A stretch of 64,000 bases of DNA from Pseudomonas songnenensis (GCF_003696315.1 NZ_RFFN01000006.1:150215-214214), one strand, 5' to 3'; counted from the stretch's first letter, positions 34,529 to 42,135 are shown. Notes: a model not told the origin generated them from the sequence alone. A program made the numbers and translations.

Positions 34529-35166
34529 GCCGCCTTACTCCTCATGCGCTCTCGCATTTCGTGTTCAAGTTCTGCCAGCTCTTCGAGGAAGAGCTTAATT
34601 TCTGTTTCCATCTGCCGAATGCGTGCCTCGTCTCGCTCCAGGCGGAAGCAGGCGTACTGCAGTTCATCTGGCAGGCGGTCATCGAAGGTCACGAAGTCGA
34701 CCCATTCCAGTTCGGCGCAGGCCATCTGCGCGAACATCTGCCATTCGTACTGCGGGTCATGCTTGCCGGATTGGATAGTGGCGACGTGGGTGGCTGTGTT
34801 CGGGCATTTGATTTCTAGGCCGCCGCGACCCTTGGGCAGCAGGATCAAGCCGTCTGGCGAGGCACCGAAGCTTTCGATCTTCGGGTGCAGAAGCAAGCCC
34901 GCCTCGACGATCATCAGGCCTTTGTCGACCTCATAAGCGGAGCGTGCGATAGGCTCCAACTCATTGCCGCGCTGAACGGCCGGCTTGCGCGACAGGTCTT
35001 CCCCACCGGGCATTCCAGTCAACCGCTCGCAAAGCAACTGCATCATGTAGTTCTGGCGGGTAGCAGAAGGGGCGCCTCCGCGCCCCTTTGCCATTACGTC
35101 TTTGACCTTGCTTGCCGTGACCTTGCCAAGCCTGGCTGCGAACCATTCATCACTGCGCTGATCCAT
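34525..35166 (-). CDS. YqaJ-type (lambda Exo-like) recombination exonuclease
   Basis: A 213-residue protein with WFAARLGKVTASKV, ASPDGLI and GGLEIKCPN (the D...ExK catalytic residues of the PD-(D/E)XK YqaJ family), and YEWQMFAQMACAELEW. It resects double-strand ends 5' to 3' to feed the adjacent Bet annealase. It overlaps both neighbours. Confidence 0.93.
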   Translation of the reverse strand: MDQRSDEWFAARLGKVTASKVKDVMAKGRGGAPSATRQNYMMQLLCERLTGMPGGEDLSRKPAVQRGNELEPIARSAYEVDKGLMIVEAGLLLHPKIESFGASPDGLILLPKGRGGLEIKCPNTATHVATIQSGKHDPQYEWQMFAQMACAELEWVDFVTFDDRLPDELQYACFRLERDEARIRQMETEIKLFLEELAELEHEMRERMRSKAA

Positions 35167-35896
35167 CTTTCACCTCCTCGTACTCGGCGTCGACTGGCTG
35201 CTCCATAAGGAACTTCTTGCGTGCGTCCTTGGCGGTTGTCAGTTGGTCGCGTGCGCCTTTCGACTTGTGGGCTTTCCAGGCATCGCCGAAAGCGGCTTGC
35301 AGGTCTTCCATCGTCGGCGCTGCGTTGATCATTGATAGAGCTTCGGTAACGTCCTCGATCGTCTCGCCGGGCGTCACGTCGCGCTCCACGATGCGCTCGG
35401 CTTCATCCTGGTCGTAGATGCCGGCAAATCCGAACGCAAGGCGGGCGCACTGGATCATGGCCTTGTGACGCAGCATCCGCTTAGGGTGCGACTGCCACGG
35501 CTGAGTGTTGCGCTTACACTCGGACATGTACTCGGTGATGCTGGTCGGGTGCTTGCGGTCCTTCCGGTAAATCCGGCATGTGTACTCGCTGCCGTCGGCC
35601 GGCATCTCGAAGTCCATCCCGTCAAACTGCGGATGCTCGTTGATGATGCGCGACCAACCATCCAAGCCAACAACCGGCACAATCCCGTTGTTCTTGTCCG
35701 GGAAGGCGTACAGCTCTTTCGTGAACGGGTTCAGCTTGTACTGATCCGCGACAATCAGCAGGGCGACCATCTGCGCGTCGCTGACCTGGCCCTTAAAGCA
35801 GGTCTGCTTAAGGGTGTTGGCGACCTCTGCCGGGGTGGCGCCCATCTCGTAGCGCTGGGCGAATTTGTTCAGTAGCGGTGTCAGTGCTGTGCTCAT
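35150..35896 (-). CDS. bet: RecT/Bet-family single-strand annealing protein
   Basis: A 248-residue protein with FKGQVSDAQMVALLIVADQY, LNPFTKELYAFPDKNNGIVP and VVGLDGWSRIINEHPQFDGM, the phage Bet signature. With the exonuclease and SSB genes it forms a Red-type recombination system. It overlaps the exonuclease start by 17 bases. Confidence 0.95.
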   Translation of the reverse strand: MSTALTPLLNKFAQRYEMGATPAEVANTLKQTCFKGQVSDAQMVALLIVADQYKLNPFTKELYAFPDKNNGIVPVVGLDGWSRIINEHPQFDGMDFEMPADGSEYTCRIYRKDRKHPTSITEYMSECKRNTQPWQSHPKRMLRHKAMIQCARLAFGFAGIYDQDEAERIVERDVTPGETIEDVTEALSMINAAPTMEDLQAAFGDAWKAHKSKGARDQLTTAKDARKKFLMEQPVDAEYEEVKDGSAQ

Positions 35897-35906
35897 CGGA
35901 TCTACC

Positions 35907-36971
35907 TCAGTAAGTGATCTGGATGTTCGGAATCTGGCGCTTGGCGATCAGCGTAACGGCCTGCTTGGCGCACTCTTCGGTCATTCCGCCAGCAACGAAC
36001 GCTTCCAGTGCTGCGCGGTTGATTGCGGCCTTGTGCGCTTTGTCCGCCTCGCGGGCCTTGGCCTCGGCTTCTTGGCGGGCCTGCTCGTAGGCTTGGCGCT
36101 GGCGTTCGGCTGCTGCTGCGCGGTCGGCGCGTTCGGCGGCGTCACGCTCTGCCTGCTCGGCGCGCTGCTGGGCTTCCAGCTTCTCGCGCTCTGCTTGTTC
36201 GGCCTGCAGCTTCAGTTCCAGCTCGCGGCGCTCGGCTGCTGCCTTGGCGTCGGCTTCGCGCTTGGCTGCTGCGTCACGCTCGGCCTGTGCGCGTTGCTCG
36301 GCTTCGCGATGGGCCTGCTCGGCTGCTTCCCGGGCGATTCGCTCCTCGCGCTCCTTCTGCTCGCGTTGGGCGGCTTCTGCGCGGAGACGTTCGAGTTCGG
36401 CCTGCTCGGCTTCGTACTGCTCGCGCTTCACTAGCTCATTGCGGAGCATCACCAGCGCCGCAGTCTTCACGCGGTGCGCTTCTGCCTCGAATTCCTCGAA
36501 GCCTGCATCTACTGCGATCGCCTCAAGGTTTTCGATCTGAACGCGGATGCCGGATGCCTGAAGGTTGTCGCACATAGCAAAGTCGCGCAGTTGTTGCACT
36601 CGCTCTTCATGCCTTGCCACCCGATCCGCTTCGGCCTGCTCCCAAGCATTCAGCGGCGCCCGCACCTCGTCCTTCCAGGCATCCAGCGTGTCGCGCATAC
36701 GCTTGCGCTCGGCGTCGATCTTCTTCGGGATTTCCTTCAGCTCGGCGACCAGTTCCTTGCCCACGTTGTCGAGCGCCGTCTTAGAGCGGGCGACCTTGTG
36801 GGCAATCGATGCGATGGCGTCGCGTCCTTTCTTCGTCGACACGTCCGGCACGAAGGCGTCGATCTCGGCGCGAATCTGCTGCAGGTACGGGTCAAGCCCG
36901 TTCGCAGCCTGGAAGACCTGCAGGGCGGTTTCTTTCGGCGGCACGATGGCTATTTGGGTTTCTGTAGACAC
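35907..36971 (-). CDS. Long coiled-coil phage protein upstream of bet
   Basis: A 354-residue protein. Residues ~1-110 contain LQVFQAANGLDPYLQQIRAE and TKKGRDAIASIAHKVARSK, which are shared by phage proteins of recombination operons (DUF1351-like neighbours). Residues ~170-320 are an almost uninterrupted Glu/Ala/Arg coiled coil. The C-terminus is a small folded tail (INRAALEAFVAGGMTEECAK). It may be an accessory to the annealase; function unknown. Confidence 0.8.
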   Translation of the reverse strand: MSTETQIAIVPPKETALQVFQAANGLDPYLQQIRAEIDAFVPDVSTKKGRDAIASIAHKVARSKTALDNVGKELVAELKEIPKKIDAERKRMRDTLDAWKDEVRAPLNAWEQAEADRVARHEERVQQLRDFAMCDNLQASGIRVQIENLEAIAVDAGFEEFEAEAHRVKTAALVMLRNELVKREQYEAEQAELERLRAEAAQREQKEREERIAREAAEQAHREAEQRAQAERDAAAKREADAKAAAERRELELKLQAEQAEREKLEAQQRAEQAERDAAERADRAAAAERQRQAYEQARQEAEAKAREADKAHKAAINRAALEAFVAGGMTEECAKQAVTLIAKRQIPNIQITY

Positions 36972-37016
36972 ATGGGCTCCCTGGCCGCGTCTCGCGCAGC
37001 CTGTCGTTAGTTGGTG

Positions 37017-37169
37017 TTACCCGAAAAGTGTGTAGATCGCCGCCTCGCCAGCCAGGCCGATCAGCAGCAGTCCAGCCAGCACGCCGAACCCGGTAAGGGT
37101 CCACCACGCCGCTGCGAATGAGTGGCCTGTGGGGGTGTCGTCGTAGGGGAGGGATTGGGTGCGGTTCAT
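37017..37169 (-). CDS. 50-residue membrane microprotein
   Basis: The product has one hydrophobic segment (WTLTGFGVLAGLLLIGLAG). ATG 37169 is preceded by GAGGTGA and overlaps the stop codon of the upstream HTPGPW-type gene (ATGA). Confidence 0.75.
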   Translation of the reverse strand: MNRTQSLPYDDTPTGHSFAAAWWTLTGFGVLAGLLLIGLAGEAAIYTLFG

Positions 37170-37486
37170 GCCTCACCTCGCGCTTTGGCGAGGGCGGCGT
37201 CAGCCTCAACAACGGTCTGATAGTCGTAGAGCCATGATCCGTCGTCCGCGTCTTGCTTGTTGTGCTTGTCGATCATCGAAAGTAGCTCAGCTCGGCATTG
37301 GGTCAGCGCATCTAGCAGATCGGGCGCCGCGGAGATTAATCGGGCGTTGGCTTCACCTTCTTGGCTAGCCGGCCGAGATATCCCGCCCCACTTGGTAACG
37401 CACAGTCCATCAGCCGTTTCAATCTGATATGGCTGCCCGTGGCCGCTTCTGCCGATGAACCAAGGTCCTGGTGTGTGCTTGGTCAT
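37166..37486 (-). CDS. Phage protein of the HTPGPW type
   Basis: A 106-residue protein starting at ATG 37486: MTKHTPGPWFIGRSGHG, with ANARLISAAPDLLDAL in the middle. This pair of motifs is very common in small temperate-phage early proteins; the function is unknown. The start overlaps the stop codon of the upstream 39-residue gene. Confidence 0.85.
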   Translation of the reverse strand: MTKHTPGPWFIGRSGHGQPYQIETADGLCVTKWGGISRPASQEGEANARLISAAPDLLDALTQCRAELLSMIDKHNKQDADDGSWLYDYQTVVEADAALAKARGEA

Positions 37487-37602
37487 TGAGTGATGCTCCC
37501 CGCCAGTGCGCTGACGTATATCCATCCTGTGAAAACGAGCAGGGCGACAGCTAAGCCCCGCCACCATGCGTAGCGCAGGGCTCGTTGTCTTTGGCTAGCC
37601 AT
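37483..37602 (-). CDS. 39-residue membrane microprotein
   Basis: MASQRQRALRYAWWRG precedes a single membrane helix (LAVALLVFTGWIYVSALAG). Its ATG overlaps the stop codon of the upstream gene and its stop overlaps the next ATG, as in translationally coupled genes. Confidence 0.68.
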   Translation of the reverse strand: MASQRQRALRYAWWRGLAVALLVFTGWIYVSALAGSITQ

Positions 37603-37916
37603 CACATGGCCCTCCCGATCTCGGCAGCGGCGCGGACGATGGCGCGGCGGGTGGCGGCGTCCACATCCACCTCGTGCGGCTCTTCAGCCTTCACGGCGTC
37701 AAAATCCTTTCCTGCGAAAACAGCCACGAACGGATGGCGAACGTGGTGCTCGATGCGCATGCGCAGCTTGTTCGCCAACCGCAGCGCATCGCCGTCGTCG
37801 GTGAGCGGGTTCCACAGCGTCTCGCGCCCAGCAATCCATGCGCCGTTGTCCCCGAAAGACATCCACTGCAAATCCACGGCCTTAGCCGCCAGCTCCAACA
37901 GTTCGCGGTCATCCAT
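37602..37916 (-). CDS. Phage early protein
   Basis: A 104-residue protein (MDDRELLELAAKAVDLQWMS) with NPLTDDGDALRLANKLRM in the middle and a helical C-terminus RRAIVRAAAEIGRAM. DDGDALRLA is a recurring motif in phage hypothetical proteins. The start at 37916 is fixed by its overlap with the upstream stop. Confidence 0.82.
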   Translation of the reverse strand: MDDRELLELAAKAVDLQWMSFGDNGAWIAGRETLWNPLTDDGDALRLANKLRMRIEHHVRHPFVAVFAGKDFDAVKAEEPHEVDVDAATRRAIVRAAAEIGRAM

Positions 37917-38020
37917 CACACACCCCCCAATAGCGCCACGTAGGCGAGAGTTCCGATAAGCGATCCGGCTACGGTGATGCCTAGGGCGCCGGCCAGCTCC
38001 TTGAGGACGTAGGCGGTCAT
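37916..38020 (-). CDS. 34-residue membrane microprotein
   Basis: The product is nearly all one hydrophobic helix (LAGALGITVAGSLIGTLAYV). ATGA-type overlaps occur at both ends of the gene. Confidence 0.65.
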   Translation of the reverse strand: MTAYVLKELAGALGITVAGSLIGTLAYVALLGGV

Positions 38021-38343
38021 GGCTGGGCTCCTTGCAGGGCGGCGTGGTCCATGCGCCATTGCACGTTGGCTTTCCAGCCATCGACCAAAGCCTCACGCTC
38101 GTCGGCGCCAACCCCAGCCAAGCGCAGCACGCCCAAAGCTATGTCTGCATGTCCGCTACCATCCGAGCTGGTCACGTTGCAAAGTGACTTGCAGGAGAAA
38201 TTCAGCGCCTCCCGCAGCGCATCCCTCTCAGCGAGAAGGGCGTCGTAGTCGGAGGCTGCAACCGCAAGGATCTGGCCGCGTTTACCATTGGCGTACTCGG
38301 TCTCATAGTCCGGCGCATAGAACCGCTTCACTTCCTTGCTCAT
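38017..38343 (-). CDS. Phage early protein
   Basis: A 108-residue protein beginning MSKEVKRFYAPDYETEYANG, with a short coiled coil (YDALLAERDALREALNF). No enzymatic motif seen. It overlaps both neighbours. Confidence 0.75.
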   Translation of the reverse strand: MSKEVKRFYAPDYETEYANGKRGQILAVAASDYDALLAERDALREALNFSCKSLCNVTSSDGSGHADIALGVLRLAGVGADEREALVDGWKANVQWRMDHAALQGAQP

Positions 38344-38636
38344 GCCGCCTCCTCCTGTGCTGGTAGCAGGAACTCGCTGACCCGATCGGATAGGGCTTTC
38401 AGGTTCGCTACGACTTCATCTGGCGTGCCGCCGAGCTCGTCGTCTAGATAGGCCCGGCCTTCCATCGTGTACGTGTAGCTGTGGTCGCCGTAGTCAGTCG
38501 CGGCTGGCACGACGTATACGTGCACGCCGTTGATGTGGGCCGAGTAGCTCATGTGCGCGTGGTATTGGCCTGCGCCGTTCACTTCCAGGCACACGCTGAA
38601 CAGGTCAAGCAGTGCGTTGCGGATGTCGTTATTCAT
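38340..38636 (-). CDS. Phage early protein
   Basis: A 98-residue protein rich in His and Tyr (GQYHAHMSYSAHINGVHVYV). No family recognised. ATGA overlaps on both sides support it. Confidence 0.75.
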   Translation of the reverse strand: MNNDIRNALLDLFSVCLEVNGAGQYHAHMSYSAHINGVHVYVVPAATDYGDHSYTYTMEGRAYLDDELGGTPDEVVANLKALSDRVSEFLLPAQEEAA

Positions 38637-38845
38637 GCTGCCTTCCTCTCCTGCTCAGCGAGCAGCGCGTCGTGGATTTGCTTAAGCCGGCGCAGGTCGC
38701 CGACAGTTATGAATCGCTCTGGGTTGTCTAGGTCATCCGGGCAGCCAGCCGTGCAAATCTCGTGGCTATCCTTGATGGTCCCGTGCCATAGGTCCGATTC
38801 GCGGGCGAACGGCTCCAGAGCTTCGATCAGCTCGTCAGTTGTCAT
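38633..38845 (-). CDS. Phage early protein
   Basis: A 70-residue protein: TTDELIEALEPFA, DNPERFITVGDLRRL. The LxxALEPFA start and VGDLRR are typical of small phage proteins of unknown function. Confidence 0.78.
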   Translation of the reverse strand: MTTDELIEALEPFARESDLWHGTIKDSHEICTAGCPDDLDNPERFITVGDLRRLKQIHDALLAEQERKAA

Positions 38846-38898
38846 GGTGGATACCTCGGTTGCCCGGATGGGCGATGGAAGGGGGGATGCGATGGGTA

Positions 38899-38976
38899 TC
38901 AGGATGGCTTATTGCGCTGCCACCACTCCCACCCCCACAGCGCAGCTAGTACGCAGATGAGGAGGAGGGTTAGCAT
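38899..38976 (-). CDS. 25-residue membrane microprotein
   Basis: MLTLLLICVLAALWGWEWWQ followed by a short basic end. Its ATG lies 3 bases beyond the stop codon of the upstream membrane gene (TGATCATG), so it can be translated by coupling. It has no separate ribosome-binding site. Confidence 0.5.
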   Translation of the reverse strand: MLTLLLICVLAALWGWEWWQRNKPS

Positions 38977-38978
38977 GA

Positions 38979-39218
38979 TCAGCGCCCAGAGTTGTGCAGT
39001 GCGCAGGCGTAGACGACGTATGCGGCGTAGGCCATCGAGGCGACCAAGATCACCACGTCCAGCCAGTGCTCGAAACGCTCGCCCCAGATCAGGCGCTCGA
39101 CGGTCACGCTGACCATCTGAATGCCGAGGACAAACAGGATCACGACGAAGGTCGCGGTTACCGGGTTTCCGCCAGCCGACCGCGCAATCGTCATGGCTGA
39201 CTCATGGATGATGTTCAT
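38979..39218 (-). CDS. 79-residue two-helix membrane protein
   Basis: I chose ATG 39218 because GGAGAGAG lies just upstream. Two hydrophobic segments are visible (ATFVVILFVLGIQMVSVTV and WLDVVILVASMAYAAYVVYA). The product is a small inner-membrane protein, unknown function. Confidence 0.68.
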   Translation of the reverse strand: MNIIHESAMTIARSAGGNPVTATFVVILFVLGIQMVSVTVERLIWGERFEHWLDVVILVASMAYAAYVVYACALHNSGR

Positions 39219-39276
39219 CACTCTCTCCATTCTGTTAATCCCCGCTGCAGCCTGTCGCCAAGCTGCGGGGGTGGGG

Positions 39277-39561
39277 TTAGGCGATCGGTGCGAACTCGCG
39301 GAAGTTGGCCGGCGTAGCGAACGTCTCACCTGTTCGCTCAAGACAGGCGTAGTCCCAAAGCTCAGGCGCCGTGGCGAGCCGGTAACCGGTCAGGCCTGCA
39401 AGCTCTTCGCGCTCAAACTTGGCAATGCGCTCCGCCACATCCTGCTCAGTTGGGAGGCTGCCAAAACCAAGGCCTATGGTTGCAACCCCGAAGGTTTCGC
39501 CATTGGTGATGACGACCTTCATTTCAGCCTCGATCGGGAACTTCACGGGCCTGTCAGTCAT
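39277..39561 (-). CDS. Phage early protein
   Basis: A 94-residue protein: VKFPIEAEMKVVITNGETFG, then a Leu/Glu-rich helix. No recognised domain. It is 28 bases downstream of the LuxR-type gene. Confidence 0.7.
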   Translation of the reverse strand: MTDRPVKFPIEAEMKVVITNGETFGVATIGLGFGSLPTEQDVAERIAKFEREELAGLTGYRLATAPELWDYACLERTGETFATPANFREFAPIA

Positions 39562-39588
39562 TTCGCTTTCCTCGTCGTTTGTGATTCA

Positions 39589-39954
39589 TCAAGCCGCCAA
39601 CTGCGCCTCATCCAGTCGCTGCACTCGGGTAAGCGTCTGCGTCCTTGGCGCTTCAGGACGGCGCATGGGCTGCATCGGTGTCGACTGCCCGCCGCCTACC
39701 AATAACGCCAGCACGAGCGGGGCGATGATTCCCCGGCGCATGGCTTCTGCTATAAGGCCGCGGTTTGTCTTGGCGCCCATCTTGAAGCGCGCCCGGTCTA
39801 GCGTTTTCTCTGCCGTGGAAGGCGCACAGTTCATGCGCTCGGCAATTTCGTTCACCTTCAGGTCCAGCATCGAAAGCATCGTTGCCAGTAGCTGCCGAGG
39901 AGCCAGGCCTTGACCAAGGCGACCTTGCCAGCCTTCTACTTGGATCGTGTCCAT
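39589..39954 (-). CDS. LuxR-type HTH protein with C-terminal hydrophobic segment
   Basis: A 121-residue protein starting at ATG 39954, fixed by AAGGAG six bases upstream. LAPRQLLATMLSMLDLKVNE and IAERMNCAPSTAEKTLDRAR form a GerE/LuxR-like HTH, and AKTNRGLIAEAMRRGI completes it. A hydrophobic stretch (IIAPLVLALLVGGG) follows, then a disordered tail. It is the first gene of the early-left operon, in the place where lambda has N. It may be a membrane-tethered or partner-binding regulator. Confidence 0.75.
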   Translation of the reverse strand: MDTIQVEGWQGRLGQGLAPRQLLATMLSMLDLKVNEIAERMNCAPSTAEKTLDRARFKMGAKTNRGLIAEAMRRGIIAPLVLALLVGGGQSTPMQPMRRPEAPRTQTLTRVQRLDEAQLAA

Positions 39955-39982
39955 GTGAATCTCCTTTATCGGGGTGCCATCC

Positions 39983-40011
39983 CAAAGCGCCCTCATGCGA
40001 AGGCGCTTCAG
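39983..40011 (-). promoter_or_regulatory. Hairpin in the early-left leader
   Basis: AAGCGCC and GGCGCTT pair around a ~10-base loop, just upstream of the ribosome-binding site of the LuxR-type gene. There is no T tract, so it is not a plain terminator. It might be an antitermination (nut-like) or translational control element. Confidence 0.35.
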
Positions 40012-40140
40012 TGATTCATCCGTTGCTAAAGAACTCGTCGGACTTCCTGTCCAGTCGCCAGTCGATCCCCTTGCGGGGGCTGGGAGAAAGCTTCGGCTTC
40101 CCCGTCCTAGCCGGCGTGTCCGGCGTTGTTTGTTGCGCTG

Positions 40141-40221
40141 AGGTAAATTTACCACACGGAAAACATGCGTCAAGCGGTTGAGGTAAATATTTATGGAAAA
40201 GTTTACCTTCCATAGAGGTAA
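40141..40221 (-). promoter_or_regulatory. Early-left promoter PL with operators
   Basis: On the minus strand TTGACG (40173-40168), a 16-base spacer and TAAATT (40151-40146) form the promoter. The -10 box lies inside the perfect palindrome GGTAAATTTACC (40142-40153). Further GGTAAA half-sites are at 40181-40187, 40202-40208 (inverted) and, as GGTAAC, near 40216. The same motif and layout occur at PR. The initiation point is expected near 40139, giving a leader of about 185 bases before the first gene. Confidence 0.78.
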
Positions 40222-40250
40222 CTCCTTGTCGCAAAAGTCAAAAATCAGGC

Positions 40251-40281
40251 ACAAAAAAACCCGCCGAAGCGGGTTCTTTTT
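40251..40281 (-). terminator. Terminator after the S24-like gene
   Basis: Stem AACCCGC / GCGGGTT with a 4-base loop and a run of Ts on the minus strand, 15 bases after the stop codon at 40293. It also isolates PL from upstream transcription. Confidence 0.9.
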
Positions 40282-40292
40282 GATCTGGGGCG

Positions 40293-40658
40293 TCATCCTG
40301 TGAGCCAGTCGACTCGGAAGGCGCGCCCCAGGATCTTTACTTTACCGATATCACTGGCGTGAATTACCTCCGAGCCGGTCAGGTCGTAGGTCGATTGGAG
40401 CTTCAGGCCGCCATCCGCCAGCTTGGAGGCATATGAAAAGCGTATGGAGCCATCAATATCGAAGATGAAGGCTTCACCAGGACGCACCTCCTTATCCTCG
40501 CAATCAAGCAGCACCTCCGCATCGAAGGGCATGGTCGGCGCTGGCACTGCGCGAGGCAGTCTAAGTTTCCTGACGTTCGCCTGGTCAACTCCGCTTCTAT
40601 CCAGTTCCTTGCGGGACAACATGCTTTCGCACCGATTGGTGCACGTCGAACAATCCAT
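40293..40658 (-). CDS. S24/LexA-fold protein without catalytic dyad
   Basis: A 121-residue protein starting at ATG 40658 (AAAGGAG five bases upstream). The N-terminus is Cys-rich (MDCSTCTNRCESML). The rest parallels the C-terminal half of the neighbouring CI protein: RPGEAFIFDIDGSIRF against HDGDMYAIDHDGQLRV, ADGGLKLQST against PGGGIRLRSF, and KVKILGRAFRVDW against KIRVLGRVWW. Where CI has the nucleophile Ser (GNSMEP) this protein has APTMPF, and CI's Lys (RVKQL) is replaced by Ser (RFSYA). It has no HTH. A modulator or partner of CI is possible; function unproven. Confidence 0.72.
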   Translation of the reverse strand: MDCSTCTNRCESMLSRKELDRSGVDQANVRKLRLPRAVPAPTMPFDAEVLLDCEDKEVRPGEAFIFDIDGSIRFSYASKLADGGLKLQSTYDLTGSEVIHASDIGKVKILGRAFRVDWLTG

Positions 40659-40893
40659 CAAAACTCCTTTCCCTAGCGTCCTTTACAAATCGCTACAGGG
40701 TAGTGGCATTCGGCTATCAGGGCGCACAATTAAATCTATGAATCAATCTACGCATCGATTTGTTTTCTATATCGGCGCGGGAGCAGGGTGCCTGATGATG
40801 GCACCGCCCCAGAATTGAACCAAAGATTAGATAGGTCGACCGTTCGTCGATGATGGCATGGTTGACGCGAGATGGAAGGCCCCAAGGAGGCCC
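40659..40893. other. Gap between S24-like gene and CI
   Basis: About 235 bases. A 26-codon frame on the plus strand (40738-40818) has no ribosome-binding site. The gap must hold the promoter of the S24-like gene, but I see no clear pair of boxes. Confidence 0.4.
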
Positions 40894-41631
40894 TCAAAAA
40901 AACATGGCGCCCCACCAGACTCGGCCGAGAACTCGGATCTTGTGGCGCTCGATTTGCTCGAGGCTGTATTCCTCGTCGGGATGCTCGTCGCGATTGAAGC
41001 TGCGCAGGCGAATACCGCCGCCTGGCAGGCGGTAAAGCTGCTTCACGCGCAGCTGGCCGTCGTGGTCGATCGCGTACATGTCGCCGTCGTGAATGCGGGT
41101 CGTACCGCGGTCAATGCTGACGGTGGCGCCGGCGCGCAATACCGGCTCCATAGAGTTTCCGGTAACTGTCACGCAAACCGCGTTGGCTGGCTCTACGCCG
41201 CGCGCACGCATCGTCCTGGCACCAAAGCGCATCTTCCGTGAGCCTGCCTCATGGATGACCGTTCTGCCGCTTCCTGCGGACAGCTCAACCTCTTTCAGGA
41301 AGGGTAGCTCAACCTCGCCATCCTCAAGCGGGGTTTCGTCATCCCATACGCCTACCGGCTCCAGCTCATAAGGCAGCTCAGCCTGCTTAACGGGAAGGCG
41401 CTCGGCTGCGTCTAGCGGGCGATCTACAAAGCCTGGCTCTAGGTCGAGCTCCTGCTCAATCCAGCGCGCCATGGTCTCGCCAATGCCCCTGCTGTGCCTG
41501 TTCGAGGACAGCATGCGGGATACGTAAGAAGGCGGCCGGCTGATGGCTGCAGCGAAGTCGGCAGCAACCCCATTGAAGCGCTGATCAATGAGCTGGGCGA
41601 CCCGATGTTTGCGAATTTCTGAGATGTCCAT
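40894..41631 (-). CDS. CI-type phage repressor, S24 peptidase family
   Basis: A 245-residue protein starting at ATG 41631. The N-terminal HTH includes FAAAISRPPSYVSRMLSSNR. A likely self-cleavage site Ala-Gly is in VIHEAGSRK. The catalytic Ser is in TGNSMEPVL and the Lys in LRVKQLYR. It should bind the GGTAAA operators at PL and PR and be inactivated by RecA during DNA damage. No good ribosome-binding site precedes the ATG, so the message may be leaderless as in lambda. Confidence 0.92.
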   Translation of the reverse strand: MDISEIRKHRVAQLIDQRFNGVAADFAAAISRPPSYVSRMLSSNRHSRGIGETMARWIEQELDLEPGFVDRPLDAAERLPVKQAELPYELEPVGVWDDETPLEDGEVELPFLKEVELSAGSGRTVIHEAGSRKMRFGARTMRARGVEPANAVCVTVTGNSMEPVLRAGATVSIDRGTTRIHDGDMYAIDHDGQLRVKQLYRLPGGGIRLRSFNRDEHPDEEYSLEQIERHKIRVLGRVWWGAMFF

Positions 41632-41671
41632 GCCGCTATTAAAACCGGCATTTTCCTTGCGGGAAATTACC

Positions 41672-41726
41672 TTGACCTGTTGGTCCGGTGAGGTAAACTG
41701 CGTGGTACATGTACCACAAGGTAAAC
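41672..41726 (+). promoter_or_regulatory. PR promoter and right operators
   Basis: TTGACC (41672-41677), a 16-base spacer and TAAACT (41694-41699) give a promoter for the cro-like gene. GGTAAAC overlaps the -10 box (41692-41698) and recurs at 41720-41726 over the ribosome-binding site. Between them is a perfect 16-bp palindrome GTGGTACATGTACCAC (41702-41717). A further inverted copy (AAATTACC) at 41664-41671 lies on the CI side. The start point is near 41706, 25 bases before the cro ATG. Confidence 0.78.
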
Positions 41727-41730
41727 CCGA

Positions 41731-41943
41731 ATGGACCTCGCCACTTACACCAAGAGTCTGCCCCGCGGCGAGAAACAAAAGCTCGCTGCTCTTCTCGGCG
41801 TCAAGCCCACCTATCTCTCCCGTTTGATCTCCGGCCAGCGCGGCATCACTGCAGAGCGCGCCATCCAGATCGAGCGCGCTACCGGTGGCGCTGTTAACCG
41901 CCGCGACCTCTGCCCCGACTTCCCCTGGCAAGAGGCTTCCTGA
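41731..41943 (+). CDS. Cro/YdaS-like DNA-binding protein
   Basis: A 70-residue protein. KLAALLGVKPTYLSRLISGQ is a compact HTH, and RGITAERAIQIERATGG followed by RDLCPDFPW is the YdaS/Cro-like pattern of lambdoid immunity regions. It is the first gene from PR and diverges from CI. It should repress CI expression and favour lytic growth. Confidence 0.88.
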   Translation: MDLATYTKSLPRGEKQKLAALLGVKPTYLSRLISGQRGITAERAIQIERATGGAVNRRDLCPDFPWQEAS

Positions 41944-42078
41944 TTCAGAGATTCCCGGCCTAGTCATTTGAACGTCCATGTCAGTGATTTCCATGGGTTC
42001 CAGATTAGGCCAAGCGGTAAAGAAGTGAAATCGGGGAATGGATGCTGTTTTTTCATCCAGTACCCATAAAGCGGAAAC

Positions 42079-42108
42079 AAAAAAGCCACCGGGCAAGGGT
42101 GGCTTCTT
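42079..42108 (+). terminator. Terminator between cro and the O gene (tR1-like)
   Basis: Stem AAGCCACC / GGTGGCTT with a 7-base loop, preceded by an A run and followed by a T-rich CTTC. It lies 17 bases upstream of the O gene's ribosome-binding region, the place of lambda tR1. Confidence 0.75.
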
Positions 42109-42135
42109 CAACAGCAACAACAGACAGGACGAATC

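Noticed and set aside
40016..40234. Minus-strand frame (MEGKLFHKY...) across the PL region
   Set aside because: An AAGGAG precedes its ATG, but the frame starts upstream of the predicted PL start site and runs through the operators; more likely untranslated.
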